Assembly: GCA_024509875.1 (NCBI GenBank)
Contig: JAMPIV010014153.1
Coordinates: forward strand, 1-64,000
Direction of reading: 5' to 3'
DNA from: Oreohelix idahoensis
Taxonomy: Eukaryota; Mollusca; Gastropoda; Stylommatophora; Oreohelicidae
Length of the DNA: 64,000 bases
Under the pieces are notes generated by a model. It ran no database searches. It was not told where the DNA came from and was given only the letters and a program-made list of their open reading frames with translations. Numbering within the stretch: the first letter of the stretch is position 1; every line of letters begins with the position of its first letter. Shown piece by piece: positions 11,474 to 22,277 of the stretch. Both the position numbers and the translations under genes were made by a program.

Positions 11474-11671
11474 TTAAAATACGGGCTCATCGATTTTTAC
11501 AGTGTTGGGACAATATTTGAACCGGTGCCAAATATATTCTGGCAGGAAAACGTCTTCTTTGTCAGAAGCCAAAATTATTGCTAACTTATGCGGCTTGATT
11601 TGTAATTCAATAACATGATGAGTTCCAGTGCTTCTGTCTGTGACTTTTCCAGACAGAATTATCGGAACTGC
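11474..11671 (-). CDS. possible terminal exon of an unrecognised host gene
   Basis: On the minus strand a 66-codon frame ends in TAA (protein end KIDEPVF) and is preceded by a good 3' splice-site pattern (TTACCTGTTTCAG) at phase 0, so the piece would start with the codon GCA at 11671. Its composition (no low-complexity tract, mixed charged and hydrophobic residues) looks more like protein than the other small frames nearby. No domain recognised, no upstream exon found. It could equally be chance or part of an old repeat. Confidence 0.25.
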   Translation of the reverse strand, partial: AVPIILSGKVTDRSTGTHHVIELQIKPHKLAIILASDKEDVFLPEYIWHRFKYCPNTVKIDEPVF

Positions 11672-11879
11672 CTGAAACAGGTAAGCTAAGATCATTGAAA
11701 TAGCTTTTCATAACGGGGTGCTGACTACGTTTATACTTCAGGGGCAAAAAAATAATTAAGCATTGCTAAAAATATTAAGTGCAACGTTCATTCTGTCAGT
11801 AAATAAGTAATGCGATGTGTAAATAAGTTATCAAGTACTTCGTCGGTAACTAATTTGTGAAATTTATGTTGTTATTTAG

Positions 11880-11985
11880 GAGTTTAACTCGTTTAGGCGA
11901 GGCACGGTCTGTTCAACCTTGTAACAAATCTGTCGATTATATTAGGGCGGTTGTTTTTTTTTCAAATATAAAAGGAGCTTTAAGT
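11880..11985 (+). repeat. dispersed repeat R1, copy 1 (TATA-like core)
   Basis: Shares GTTCAACCT, a GATTATATTAGGGCG core and AAATATAAAAG with copies at 39503-39605 and 42681-42765. See copy 3, the cleanest. Confidence 0.5.
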
Positions 11986-12115
11986 TTTATTAACTACTTA
12001 TACATGATTGGATAGAAAGACTGTCCCTAGTTTCTGCCCGACTTGAGCAATGGCCCCCGGTCAAGTAGTTAACACATATTCAAGTCAGTAAAGTAAAAAC
12101 AAAATAGTGTATGTC

Positions 12116-12372
12116 ACCTAACAGACTAGGATACCATCTATTCAACAACCTAAAGATAGGACTACTGATGAATGTAACTGTGGCACTGATAAAATGACTG
12201 CTGAACATCTGCTTCAAAGTTGCCCAATATATGCGGAACAGAGAAAGCGCATATGGCTGACACCAGTACCATTCGTGGAAAAGCTCTACGGAGATTCAAA
12301 TAGCCTCAAGCTGACTTCTGCTTTCTTTGAAACATTCAAGTAGACGTTTGAGACTATATGAAGAAGAAGATC
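12116..12372 (+). pseudogene. LINE 3' end fragment (RNase H-type LINE, C-terminal cysteine motif)
   Basis: Same family as 45133-45720. Encodes, with breaks, the CNCG-TDKMTAEHLLQSCP segment and the following ERK-IW--PVPFVEKLYGDS block found at the C-terminus of LINEs whose pol has an RNase H domain. Ends in a short GAAGAAGAAG tail at about 12359-12370, the 3' end of the insertion. 5' truncated near 12116. Confidence 0.65.
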
Positions 12373-13219
12373 TAATAAATGATGTATACGTCATTTTAAT
12401 AAATGGTGTTAATGTCAGTTTACCAAATGGTGTACAAATGTAACAAACTCACAAGACCACACAATGATCACCCGACATTTCGCTGTGATGCTCACTTAGA
12501 TACACGACTACAACAGACTGACTAAGGACAACTACAAAAGATTAAAAGAGCAGTAAAATACTCAGAAAAAAAGAAAATCTGTTATAATATTAAAAAAACC
12601 AGTAGTATACAATAACTCCGGTTGATTAGAGTTTTCTATGTACATGATTCTCATATTTCCAGCCACGAAAGAAAATACATCAAAGAATTAAATTGCAAAG
12701 ATTTAGAAAGAATCAATAACGGCGACAACATTTCAGTACACAAGTAAGAAAATAATAATATACATCATTTTTACATGATATTGATGACTGTCTAAGGTAG
12801 TAAGACACATTATAAACAGTTTGATTTGTCTTTCAGAGAAAAGTGACGTCTGAAACGAGGACGATACAAGTCCATCAACGTTTTCAAGCAGAGGTGAAGA
12901 CATCCACCAATAATGAGAAGTGTGCACGTCTGCAGTGGGTCAGGTAAGGCAATTAAGTCCTGTAACTAAAGAGTCGTATTGTTTGTAACTAAAGAGTCGT
13001 ATTGTTTGTAACTAAAGAGTCGTATTGTTTAATTATGTTTATTTGTAAATGTGTTCGCGTGAGCTGTTTAGTAGTACTCGTCGTTTATGTTCTTGTTCGA
13101 CTCTGGTTTTGTTTACAAAAGTGACGATTACCTTGTAGTGTTGATATAGTATTCTTTATTATCACCAAGAGCTAACGTTCAGTGATGGCGGATGAAAGAA
13201 AAGACAAGTATTCTTTACT
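12373..13219. other. no gene seen; one short tandem repeat
   Basis: AT-rich sequence. The only structure is a 23-bp unit (TGTAACTAAAGAGTCGTATT plus GTT) repeated three times at 12961-13030. Confidence 0.5.
12961..13030. repeat. 23-bp tandem repeat, 3 copies
   Basis: Three perfect or near perfect units with period 23. Confidence 0.9.
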
Positions 13220-13477
13220 GAGTGTCGAGTGGCAAAGGGGTTAGAGCGCTTGCCACTTGAGGCAAGGTTACTGGGTTTGAAACCAGTTACCGTCACGCTC
13301 CAGTCTACCTAGCTGTAAATGGGTACTAGACTCTGCTCTTGAATTTATCGAGACACAGGCAGTGAAAAAGGGAACTGATCATCCCGACTCATAAAACTTA
13401 TACCTAGTATAGCCAAGTCTCTAACAATTCATTTCCCAACAGCAGTATCTGCTATGGGACTATGTTTAAAAAAAAAA
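13220..13477 (+). mobile_element. tRNA-derived SINE, full copy
   Basis: The head has an A-box-like TGGCAAAGGGGTTAGAGCGC (13230-13249) and a B-box-like GGTTTGAAACC (13274-13284) at tRNA spacing, i.e. an internal RNA polymerase III promoter. A body of about 190 bp follows and ends in an A run (13468-13477). Minus-strand relatives lie at 36838-37085, 45862-46715 (split) and 54291-54462. Not a tRNA gene: no clover-leaf after the B box. Confidence 0.75.
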
Positions 13478-13529
13478 TGTTTCAATGTTGCCTTCACCGC
13501 CAGAAATAAAAAAATAAAATAAATTATGT

Positions 13530-13826
13530 TGATCCGTGGAGCTGGGTTGGCCATGTCCTCAGAAGAGACCCCGATGCCATCACAAGAACAGCTATGCTAT
13601 GGACCCCTGAAGGAAAACGAAAGAGAGGCCGACCAAAAACAACTTGGCGGAGGACTGTGGAGGCTGAGATGCAAAGAATGAACCAGAGTTGGGGCACTGT
13701 ACGAAGGATGGCCGCCGACCGAGCAGAGTGGAATCAATTTGTTGTTGCCCTACAAGACGCCACCAGGCGTAATGGCCACTGACTTCTTTGACGGTCGGCG
13801 GCTAAGGATCAAAGAAGAAGAAGCAG
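13530..13826 (+). pseudogene. LINE 3' end fragment, family L2
   Basis: Encodes the C-terminal tail of an RTE-type ORF: GHVLRRDPDAITRTAMLW, GKRKRGRPKTTWRRTVEAEM and DRAEWNQFVVALQDATRR, ending with GH and a stop at 13780-13782. A GAAGAAGAAG tail follows at about 13816-13826. 5' truncated. Same family as 50985-51838 and 54543-55090, which preserve more of the RT C-terminus. (L2 is only a local label.). Confidence 0.75.
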
Positions 13827-14753
13827 AAGATGAAACAATCAATTTTTTTATTAAATACTCCGCTTCAACGATAAACTGCAGACATTTCCAATTATAATGT
13901 GAGTGTGGTGTATAATAAATTTAGAACTATATTTCTGCTATGTTAAATGTCAGACTTGTTTAAGTTAGTGATGTTATCATACAGCAATATTTAAAACAAT
14001 AATTTATGAAATATTATAGCAGTGGCATTGCCAAACCTTTGTTTTGTTATTTTTTGTTTTGTAAATCTCTATAGAACGTTGGGCCTAAATAATGTGCAAG
14101 AGCTAAGAGGAGTTGCGTCACAACGAACAACCTGGAGAGCACTGATTTCTGCCTTATGCGCCGTGTTTGGCGCTTAAAGAATTTATTATTATTATTATAA
14201 ATCTCTATAACATTTGTCTTCTGAATCCAGGATGCATTTTTATTTATTTATTTAATTTTTTTTTTTGACGACGTGGAAAACTTTGTACATCTTGTCTGCG
14301 CGATTGTAAGATTTCTTCAAACAGTCAAAACTACGTACGTCGAAATGTTCGTATCAGAACAAAATAGACTTGAACAAATAGGTACAATATAAATGTACTA
14401 GTCTAAGTGTAACACATGAATTATCAAATTTAATTCTCCGGAAAATTCAGTAGAGTGCGTGCTTTATTTAGGTCTAAATGTGCAGCTACTTCAATGAGAG
14501 TCGTGCAGAGCTACACGCACATCGCCATGATAGTGGCGTATCGTAAATATCAGCAATAGCCGTGTTTCCCGCATGAAAACATTTTGAATTAATATACAAT
14601 CAGTGTAAATTTTTCCAGAGAAGAAAACTCAGAAATTTGTTTGCTATGGAAACCTTCTTTGCTTGAGAAGAACAAACGAACAAATGCAAGACAACAGAAT
14701 TACTAATCACGCATGATCAATTTACATTACTATAAAACATGTATTGTTTAAAT
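13827..14753. other. no gene seen; small LINE tail at 14085-14208
   Basis: AT-rich. At 14085-14208 a plus-strand piece encodes GLNNVQELRGVASQRTTWRA then LISALCAVFGA and a stop, followed by an ATT repeat tail. This pattern is that of a LINE C-terminus with a microsatellite-like 3' end. The rest shows nothing. Confidence 0.45.
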
Positions 14754-14758
14754 CCATG

Positions 14759-16183
14759 TGTAGAGTGTCAAGGATATGCTAAGTCTGGCCACTACTGTAG
14801 AATAAACGTGTTGTTGTGTATTGGCCACTGTTGAATGAACCTGTCATGTAGACCTTGAGTGGGAGTGTCAAGTAACGCGAATGGTGTAGTAGTTCGGTGT
14901 AACAGACCTCTTGGTAATAACTCTCACACACTCTCATGTAATGCAATGACGACTTGAACTGCCTCTGACATTTCAATAGTTTAATGAAGGCACGCAAACT
15001 GGACAGCACGGATACAGTCATGGACACATGTTGACATACATTCATTGGTTATTTGAATCGTGGATGATACATTCATGTAGTAGTGAAATATCATTCAACC
15101 CAAGGTGGTATTCATTGTTCTGGTAACTAATCGCCGTATCCTCTACTGACTGAACGCGTCAATGAGGATCGGTAAACATACAAAAGTCATTGGCCGAACC
15201 TTCATTTCATAGCTAAGTTCTTAAGCTGAAATATGTCCAATGTTTGTATAACACTCATAAACCACGATAGTGGGTTTTCACCTCATAACAAGATCTCGAT
15301 ACCACTGTCCGATAGTAGGATACATAATCTGTTCTCTTGACAGTGATAAAAAAATATGATGACAGGAATATAACATGGCCGCCTTCCTGAGTTGTCGCTC
15401 ACTCACTCGTAGGAAGGTAGATATAAGCCAAAGTTACTTTATAATGTGCATATAAATAATTTCATAAAGTTTTCCATACAGCTCTACAGTAATCAAGTTA
15501 ATTCACGTAGACATAACTGCTGTAGGAAAGCCTGTCATCTTCGTCGATACAAAACACGACCCTAGCGATACGAAGCACAATGTTCTATCTAGGCCTAATC
15601 GACTCGAGATCATCAAAAAATAGGGTCTGGCATAACTGGAGTCCGAATCACACATATGAGGAGGATCTCTGACAAATAGACTCTTGCAGAGACATAAACT
15701 TCTCCTAGAAAAACATCTATGAATCACTGTTAAACCTTAAACAGTGCCAGCCCTGGAAAAAGCACTCAGCCATCTTAGCGACATTATCGGAACTCTTCAC
15801 AACCCAGAAGGACTACGAAAACCTGCGCTAGATTCTGGCAGAAAGAATATAGTCCGACCTGAACATACAAAGGTATACAATATACGACTGAATCTTCTTT
15901 CACAAGACAAGTAGTACACATGAATTCAGGCCATAAACATAACAAGCAAAATTAATCTATTTTCTGGCCCGAACAAATAAGAACGGACATGGATACAATA
16001 TCCATGCGCCGAGTCAATATCAAGAAAGATCACTCATATAATCAAAAGTGTAAATCAATCATGAATTATCTAGCTTTACCAGAGGAAGCATTTTCATACA
16101 CAAATGAATGCAAATATATATTTTCCATATTAAATAGCCATATCGCATTTTTGTAATATGTGCGTCAAAATATGCACGCAACA
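14759..16183 (-). repeat. 3' LTR of copy B, 1425 bp
   Basis: Starts TGTAGAGTGTCAAGG and ends GCACGCAACA on the plus strand; matches the split 5' LTR base for base in length. Continuous across the site where copy A later entered the other LTR, so it shows the empty site CCTCT at 15140-15144. Confidence 0.95.
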
Positions 16184-16603
16184 GATTACCACACCCCTCG
16201 GGAAAAAAAAATGGTACTTTTTTTTTTTTTGAAATACATCTAGGAGCAACATACAATAGGCTCACAACGCACCAATAACAATGCGCAGATGATAAGCATT
16301 GAGAATATATTTCATGAACTTAGAGAAAGTATTTCTCTAAGTATAAATATTTCCAGAGAGGTGTCACCAACGCATACTACAATACTTGCAATGCCACACT
16401 TTCTACATCAGTTTATACATAAATTTCATCTTAGATACCTTAACATCATGATCATCAAAGACGAAAAAACATTGAAAGACCAGCGGTGAATAAACATCAG
16501 TGAACCGCTAAGTAGTGTTACAATCAATATATGATATATTCCATATGTGTACACATTTCAACATAGGAACAACTGTAGCAAAGTTAGGCATATAATTTAA
16601 CAG
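16184..16603 (-). other. 3' untranslated region of copy B
   Basis: About 420 bases between the RNase H stop and the 3' LTR. Next to the LTR, on the minus strand, GAGGGGTGTGGTAATC is the best candidate polypurine tract. Confidence 0.6.
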
Positions 16604-17593
16604 TTATGAATCATGTGGGCATCTAGACAAAATATCTGCCATCACATTTTCAGACCCACGGATAGCTCGCACCGAAAAATGAAACGGCTGCAGAGCAATC
16701 GCGTATCGCGTTGATCTCGCGCTCTTCAGATTTTTACTCTGAATAGCCGTAAGAGCTTTCTGGTCAGTTTCCACAATGAAATGCGCGCCCAGAAGAAATC
16801 TTTGCAGTTTAAGGATTGACCAAACTATAGCCAATAATTCACGGTCTAGGACCGAGTAATTCTTCTCTGCGGCATTTAATTTCCGAGAAATATACATCAC
16901 AGAATGCAGAGTTCCAGAGTACTCTTGCATTAGTGCAGCTCCAATCCCGGTGGATGAAGCGTCACTACGAAGAATAAATGTCTTATCCTTAGAAGGCAAT
17001 ACTAGGATAGGTGAAGTAGAAAACATAGTTTTAACCTTATCCAAAGAGGATTGACATTCTTGAGTCCAATGGACTACATTAGGAGACCCTTTCTTTAGCA
17101 AGGAAGAAAGAGGTGACATAATGGAGGACAGATTCGGAATGAATCGTCCATAAAATTGTATTAGACCTAAGAGACTTCGCACTTGCTTTTTAGTCTTAGG
17201 AATAGAAATGTTAAGTATCTTACTTGTATTATGGTCTTCTGTTTTTAGGAAACCATGACCAACACGGTGACCTAAGAAAGATATTTCGCTAAAACCAATA
17301 CAAGCTTTAGATGGTTTCGCTGTCAGGTTATGCTCGCGTAAGATAGACAATAGTTCATTTATCCCATTATAGTGATCGTTCCAAGTATCACTGAAAAGAC
17401 AGATGTCATCAAGATATGCAATGACATCTGAGCGATGAGATAGGATTCGACGCATCATGCGTACGAATGTTGCAGGGGCGTTCATAAGGCCGAAAGGCAT
17501 GAAATTCCATTGGAATAGACCCCTAGGCGTCGAAAAAGCAGTAAACGGTTTGGCGTGTTCGGATAATGGAACTTGCCAATATCCCTTAGACAA
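16604..17593 (-). pseudogene. pol part: reverse transcriptase core and RNase H (copy B)
   Basis: Open for 329 codons from the SKGYWQVPL motif of RT. Shows MPFGLMNAPATF, the catalytic YLDD box (about 17416-17427), the FLGH motif, and a full RNase H: RSDASSTGIGA, the DRELLAIVW motif with its glutamate, VETDQKAL with the third acidic residue, and a NVMADILSR end. RNase H here is more complete than in copy A. It lies out of frame with the upstream piece because of two frameshifts at about 17611-17625 and 17724-17731, so no functional Pol can be read through. Confidence 0.9.
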
Positions 17594-17730
17594 ATCGAGT
17601 TTAGTAAAGAAATGGAATTCGATAGTTTCGTAAGTAGCTCTTCTAGTAAAGGCATAGGCTCAGCATCAAATTTAGTCACTTGGTTCAATTTGCGATAATC
17701 AACGCAAAGACGTATGTTGTTGTCTTTTTT
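17594..17730 (-). pseudogene. frameshifted RT segment (copy B)
   Basis: RT motifs continue here in a third frame (QVTKFDAEPMPLLEELLTKL), between two frameshifts. The first falls in a run of A (minus strand; plus-strand T run at 17725-17730) just after the VIVRKK motif and the second just before the KLDLSKGYW motif. Both shift in the same direction. Confidence 0.8.
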
Positions 17731-20030
17731 CGCACGATAACCATCGGCGAAGAATATGCTGATGTGGATGGTTCAATAATTTTTAACTCTATCATCTCAT
17801 CCAACTCTTTCTCTACCTGTGCTTGAAAATGTATCGGGATAGGATACGGTCTGACTCTTATAGGATTATGGTCAGTAAGAATAATGTCATGTTGAATGAC
17901 ATCAGTTTGACCAGGAATGTCAGTAAGGACATCCTGAAATTGTTCTAACATAGTAGAAACTTGTTTCTGTTCTCCTGGAGATAATTCGGGAGAAATCGCA
18001 ACATCTTTCCATGATTCATTAGAGTGAAGCGGAATCATTGGAAAAGGTAGATTTACATCCGAGAAACTCGTTTCCTCATCCTGTATTACTGACAGTGATG
18101 AGTAATGTCCATGTTGGACTGGAAAATCGTCCGTTGCCTGGAAAACAGGTTGTAAATAATCAGGACGTTCATGGAATTCCGTGAGCATGTTGATGTGGAA
18201 GGTTTTATGCTTCCCGTCAATATCGACGATATAGTCAACATCGGAAACTTTTGATATTATATCGTACGGACCTTTCCAAGAAATGAGAAGTCTATTTTCC
18301 CTACAAGGTAGCAAGACAAATGCTTTGTCACCTGGACAAAGTTGTCGCAAACATCTCTTTTTATTGGCAAATTCCCTTGCCTTCTGTTTCGCAAATTCAG
18401 AAGAAGCAGTTGCCAATTTGCATGCTTCAATAATCTTGTGTCTAAGTGCGATGACATATTCATAAGAGGATTTTGTGTCATCGACAATATTATCAGCAGT
18501 TATGAGATCATGAAGTAAGGACATAGGACCTCGCGGTTTCGCGCCGAAGACAAGTTCAAAAGGAGAAAATCCTGTATGTTCGTTGGCGACCTCTCTATAT
18601 GCAAAGAGAGCCGCGGGTAAAACCCTGTCCCAATCCTGAGGATGATCCTCAGTTATCTTACCTAGTAGGTTTTTCAGAGTTCTATTCAGACGTTCCACCA
18701 TCCCATTGGACATAGGATGATAAATACTACTCAGAGATCTCTCTATCTTTAGAGTCGACATCACTTGAGACATGGTATCCGATATAAGTTGGGTACCATG
18801 GTCCGATAATATTTCTGCTGGAAATCCCAGACGAGAAAATATTAACCAAAGAGCATCTGCAATATCAGCAGTAGTTATGCTCTTTAGAGGAACAGCCTCT
18901 GGCCAACGTGTGCACATATCCACACACGTCAAAATAAATTGGTGTCCTCTAGCAGACTTTATCTTAAATGGACCAATGATGTCTATCGCCATTTTTTGAA
19001 ATGGTCGAATGGGAATGTCTGCAGCCTGAATAGGTGCAGCATGGCGTGGACCTCTGGATTTAACCTCTTGACATACTTTACAAGATCGACAATAGATTCG
19101 TATGTCCTTATTCACAGCAGGCCAAAAGAAAGATGCAAGAACTCTAGATTTAGTACGGGAAAAACCCATATGTCCAGCACACTGAGAATCATGAGCGTGC
19201 TGTAAGATTTTAACTCTCATATTTTTGGGCACAAGAATTTGAGAATGAATGGATTTAGCGGAGTCTTGTACCATACGTACAAGTACGCCATTCCTCATCG
19301 TAATCCAAGATTTACGATTTGTATCCTTATTCGGATCACCTTTTGTTGCCAGAGTAAAGAATTTCTTTAGAGTAGGATCATCTTCCTGCTGTTTTATAAA
19401 GGAAACATGCGAAATCTCCAAGAGATCACCTTGGTTCTGGTCATCATTATCTCCAGAAGGCGAAGATTGCGGCATGTTTAGAGCTTGAGCTCTAGTGACT
19501 ACAGCATTTGCAGTATGCATATTATCACTTTCCCACTCGGCAATTTGTTGCGGAGTGCATTCTTTCGCACCATGAATGCGACCGACGATAAGATCAGCGA
19601 TCGGATTCGGCAGCAGACATGCGTGCACATCTCCTGTAAAGAAGGGAGTAGAGATGTTGATAATGGCAGTGGAGTACTTCTCCAATGTGCCACCAAATGT
19701 TATGCATTTGATTATCTTGCCAGTGGCTCGAGAAGGATCTATAAGTGACTGCCTCACTCCAATGGTTGTGCACCCGGAATCGAAAAGAATTGAGACCGGA
19801 GTACCATCTACTAGACCTCTATTCAAGACAAGAGCACCTCTTCCATCATGCGCGACTGACGCAGGAAGAGCAGGAAGAGGATGACCACAGCTTAAAGTCG
19901 AAACTGTGGTTGGCTCGAATAATGTTTTGCATTGGGAACACTGAAATGCTCTGTCAAAATCGAAAGCAGAACATCCCACACTATTAGAATCTTTCTTATC
20001 ATTGGTTTGATTACCGGCTTCGTGAAACTC
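17685..20030 (-). pseudogene. pol part: zinc-like motif, protease, integrase, RT N-terminus (copy B)
   Basis: Open from the codon after a UAA at 20031-20033 to the frameshift in RT. In order: CSQC, 13 residues, CGH (a candidate metal-binding motif); a retropepsin-like protease with FDSGCTTIGV; an integrase with the H2C2 zinc finger (AHDSQCAGH and CRSCKVC), the catalytic triad in MAIDIIGP, LSDHGTQL and NGMVERLNRT, and a GPY module (WKGPYDI); then the start of RT (SSPMVIVRKK). Integrase precedes RT. The first Met is at 19979, but gag and pol share one frame, so translation probably began in gag in the parent element. Confidence 0.9.
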
Positions 20031-21480
20031 TTATTGTGCAGAGTTAGCCTGGTAATGAGATTTACCATGTCTTTTGTGTTGTGATCTACCTCGGTTATTG
20101 TTGTCTCTGTAATTATTATTCCCTCTGTTATAACCCCTATTTGGGTTTGAATCACAATATTCATGATCATAATCATCATGCTCATTATAATGAGTATCCC
20201 TGTAATGTTGGTTTTGTTGTTTCCATGAAGAACTTGGGTAGTTCCTATGGTTACTCCCTTTTCGGAAATTTCTATAATTATGGGCACCCCTCGCGTATCG
20301 AGGACTGTCAGCCCGATTCCAGTTCTTCGAAGAAGAACCCTGATTTGAGTGGTTACCTTGGTTTTGATACTTATTCCAATTAACCTTTTTATCAAATTTA
20401 TTTTGAGCTCCTTGGAATTTGTGTGAGTAATTATGATTATATTCTGTTGCTGAAGCAACTGGCATACCCTCTTTAATGTTAGTGTTACTAAGAATCATGT
20501 CAGGGTGTGCCGTGGCATACTGGTCACAATATTCTTCCATTTGCTTTAATGTACTAGGTTTACGCTCATGTAAGAACTCTAGGAATGGTTTATTTACCGA
20601 AGACATGACCTTGTCTCTTAGCAATAAATCCGTAAGACCATCAAATGTTTTCTCTATTTTGGATAATTCAATCCATCGTGATAGTGTAAGTCGTGCTTTT
20701 GAAATGAATTCTGAGAATTCTACACCTACCTCAGGTCTCATTGTTTTAAACAAAAGACGATAACCTTCTTCTGACAGCTGATATCTCTTTATCAAAGCTG
20801 CCCTAATAGCATCATAATTATCCTTGTCGGCCTCTTCAACCAAACATAACTTAGTCAGAGACTCCCCTTTTAGATTTTCAGACAACTGATTCACATACTG
20901 TGATTTGTCAACATTATGAGCTCGACAAGCACGTTCAAATCTAGAAAGCCAAAATGTTATATCATCACTGTCAGAGTTGAACGCTGGCACCTTGACCTTA
21001 TAATTAAAGGGTTTACCATTACCACCAGATGCCTGATTAACATTAGTCATACTTGTCAATCTTAATTTCTCTAACTCAAGTTCATGTTCTCTTATCGCTT
21101 TTCTCTCTTCAGCTTCTAATTTTTTCTGTTCTGCAGCAGCAACAGCTTCTAATTTTTTCTGTTCTGCAGCAGCTTCTCTTTCTAATCTTTTCTCTTCAGC
21201 CAGAGCTTTTCTCTCTTCAGCGCAGCTTTTCTCTCCTCAGCAGCAGCAGCAGCTTTTCTCTCCTCAGCAGCAGCTTCTAATTTTTTTTCTTCTATTTGAA
21301 GTTTTCTCTCCTCAGCAGCAGCTTTTTTCTCCTCAGCAGCAGCTTTTTTCTCCTCAGCTTGCATCTGCAATCTGAAATTCTCAGCATCTATCTTCTTTTG
21401 TTCAACTTCTGCTTTCCATTTATTCTCATCTTTTTGTTTTTTTTTCTTCTGATTTTAATGCAATAGCAAATTGAGCAGTT
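20031..21480 (-). pseudogene. gag, main part (copy B)
   Basis: The 342-codon frame 20031-21059 holds a capsid-like region: FNYKVKVPAFNSDSDDITFW-type N-terminal part, then a SCAN-like segment (YRLLFKTMRPEVGVEFSEF, RWIELSKIEKTFDGLTDLLL, RKPSTLKQMEEYCDQYATAH) and a basic, Asn/Arg/Gly-rich tail without a CCHC knuckle. Upstream (21060-21480) lies a coiled-coil region rich in AEEKKAA-type repeats, with a frameshift near 21225 within low-complexity sequence. The 5' piece of gag lies on the far side of the RTE LINE at 24710-24796. The frame ends at UAA 20031-20033, in phase with pol. Confidence 0.85.
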
Positions 21481-21569
21481 CACCCGTGTGTTACCGGGGC
21501 CCGAAAGGGGAGCAAAGAATAGTAACACTGTCCCCTGCCAAGCATGTCGTAGAAAGCGACTAAGGAGGG

Positions 21570-22277
21570 TTGGGCATGGGGCCGGTTACCCCATCCTGTA
21601 AAAAATTTAAACCACAAAAAACTTCAACAAATATGGACAAGTCAAATAAAGAAAATAAAACACAGCCATCCAAGACAGGGGAAGGTCCTCTCGTGGGGAG
21701 GCGTATGATGCAACACAGAGAAAGCCGAAAGGAGTCTGTGTTGCTGACTAACCTTCTTTCTTCTAGGAGAACTTCCAGATTTGGCACCTGGAATGTTCGG
21801 ACATTAAACGAAAAAGGGAAAGTGGCGCAAGTAGCAGCAGAAATGAGGGAATACAAAATCGAGGTTCTGGGAATGTGTGAAACAAAGTGGAAGGGGGTAG
21901 ACAGGAAGAAACTCATCACAGGTGAATTGGTGCTGTCCTCAGGACATGAAAACGAAAGTTCACACCACAGTGAAGGGGTAGCTCTTATGTTATCTAAAGA
22001 AGCACAGAAAGCACTCATTGAATGGGAAGCTGTTGGACCCAGAATAATAACAGCTACTTTCAAAACAGCTAAAAAGAAAATTCATGTAAATGTCATCCAA
22101 TGTTATGCACCAACTAATGACAAAGAAGAGTCTGTGAAAGAAGCATTTTATACTAAACTACAGGAAATTATGGATAAAGTAAAAAGAAGAGACATCACAA
22201 TTCTGATGGGTGACATGAATGCAAAGATAGGTACAGTCAACACCGGATTGAAGAAGTCATGGGAAAACATGGGCTAG
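21570..22277 (+). pseudogene. RTE LINE endonuclease, N-terminal part
   Basis: 235 codons. Apurinic/apyrimidinic-type endonuclease signatures: WNVRTL (residues 74-79), CETKW with its glutamate at 104, QCYAPTND (tyrosine 179) and GDMNAKIG (D215, N217). This enzyme nicks target DNA for target-primed reverse transcription. The frame ends at a frameshift around 22259-22277; the rest of the domain continues in the next frame. The start at 21570 is the first Met in frame with the domain; Met residues further in are also possible. Confidence 0.85.

Noticed and set aside
13225..13300. tRNA gene
   Set aside because: A- and B-box-like sequences exist but the arms do not fold into a tRNA and a SINE body with an A tail follows.
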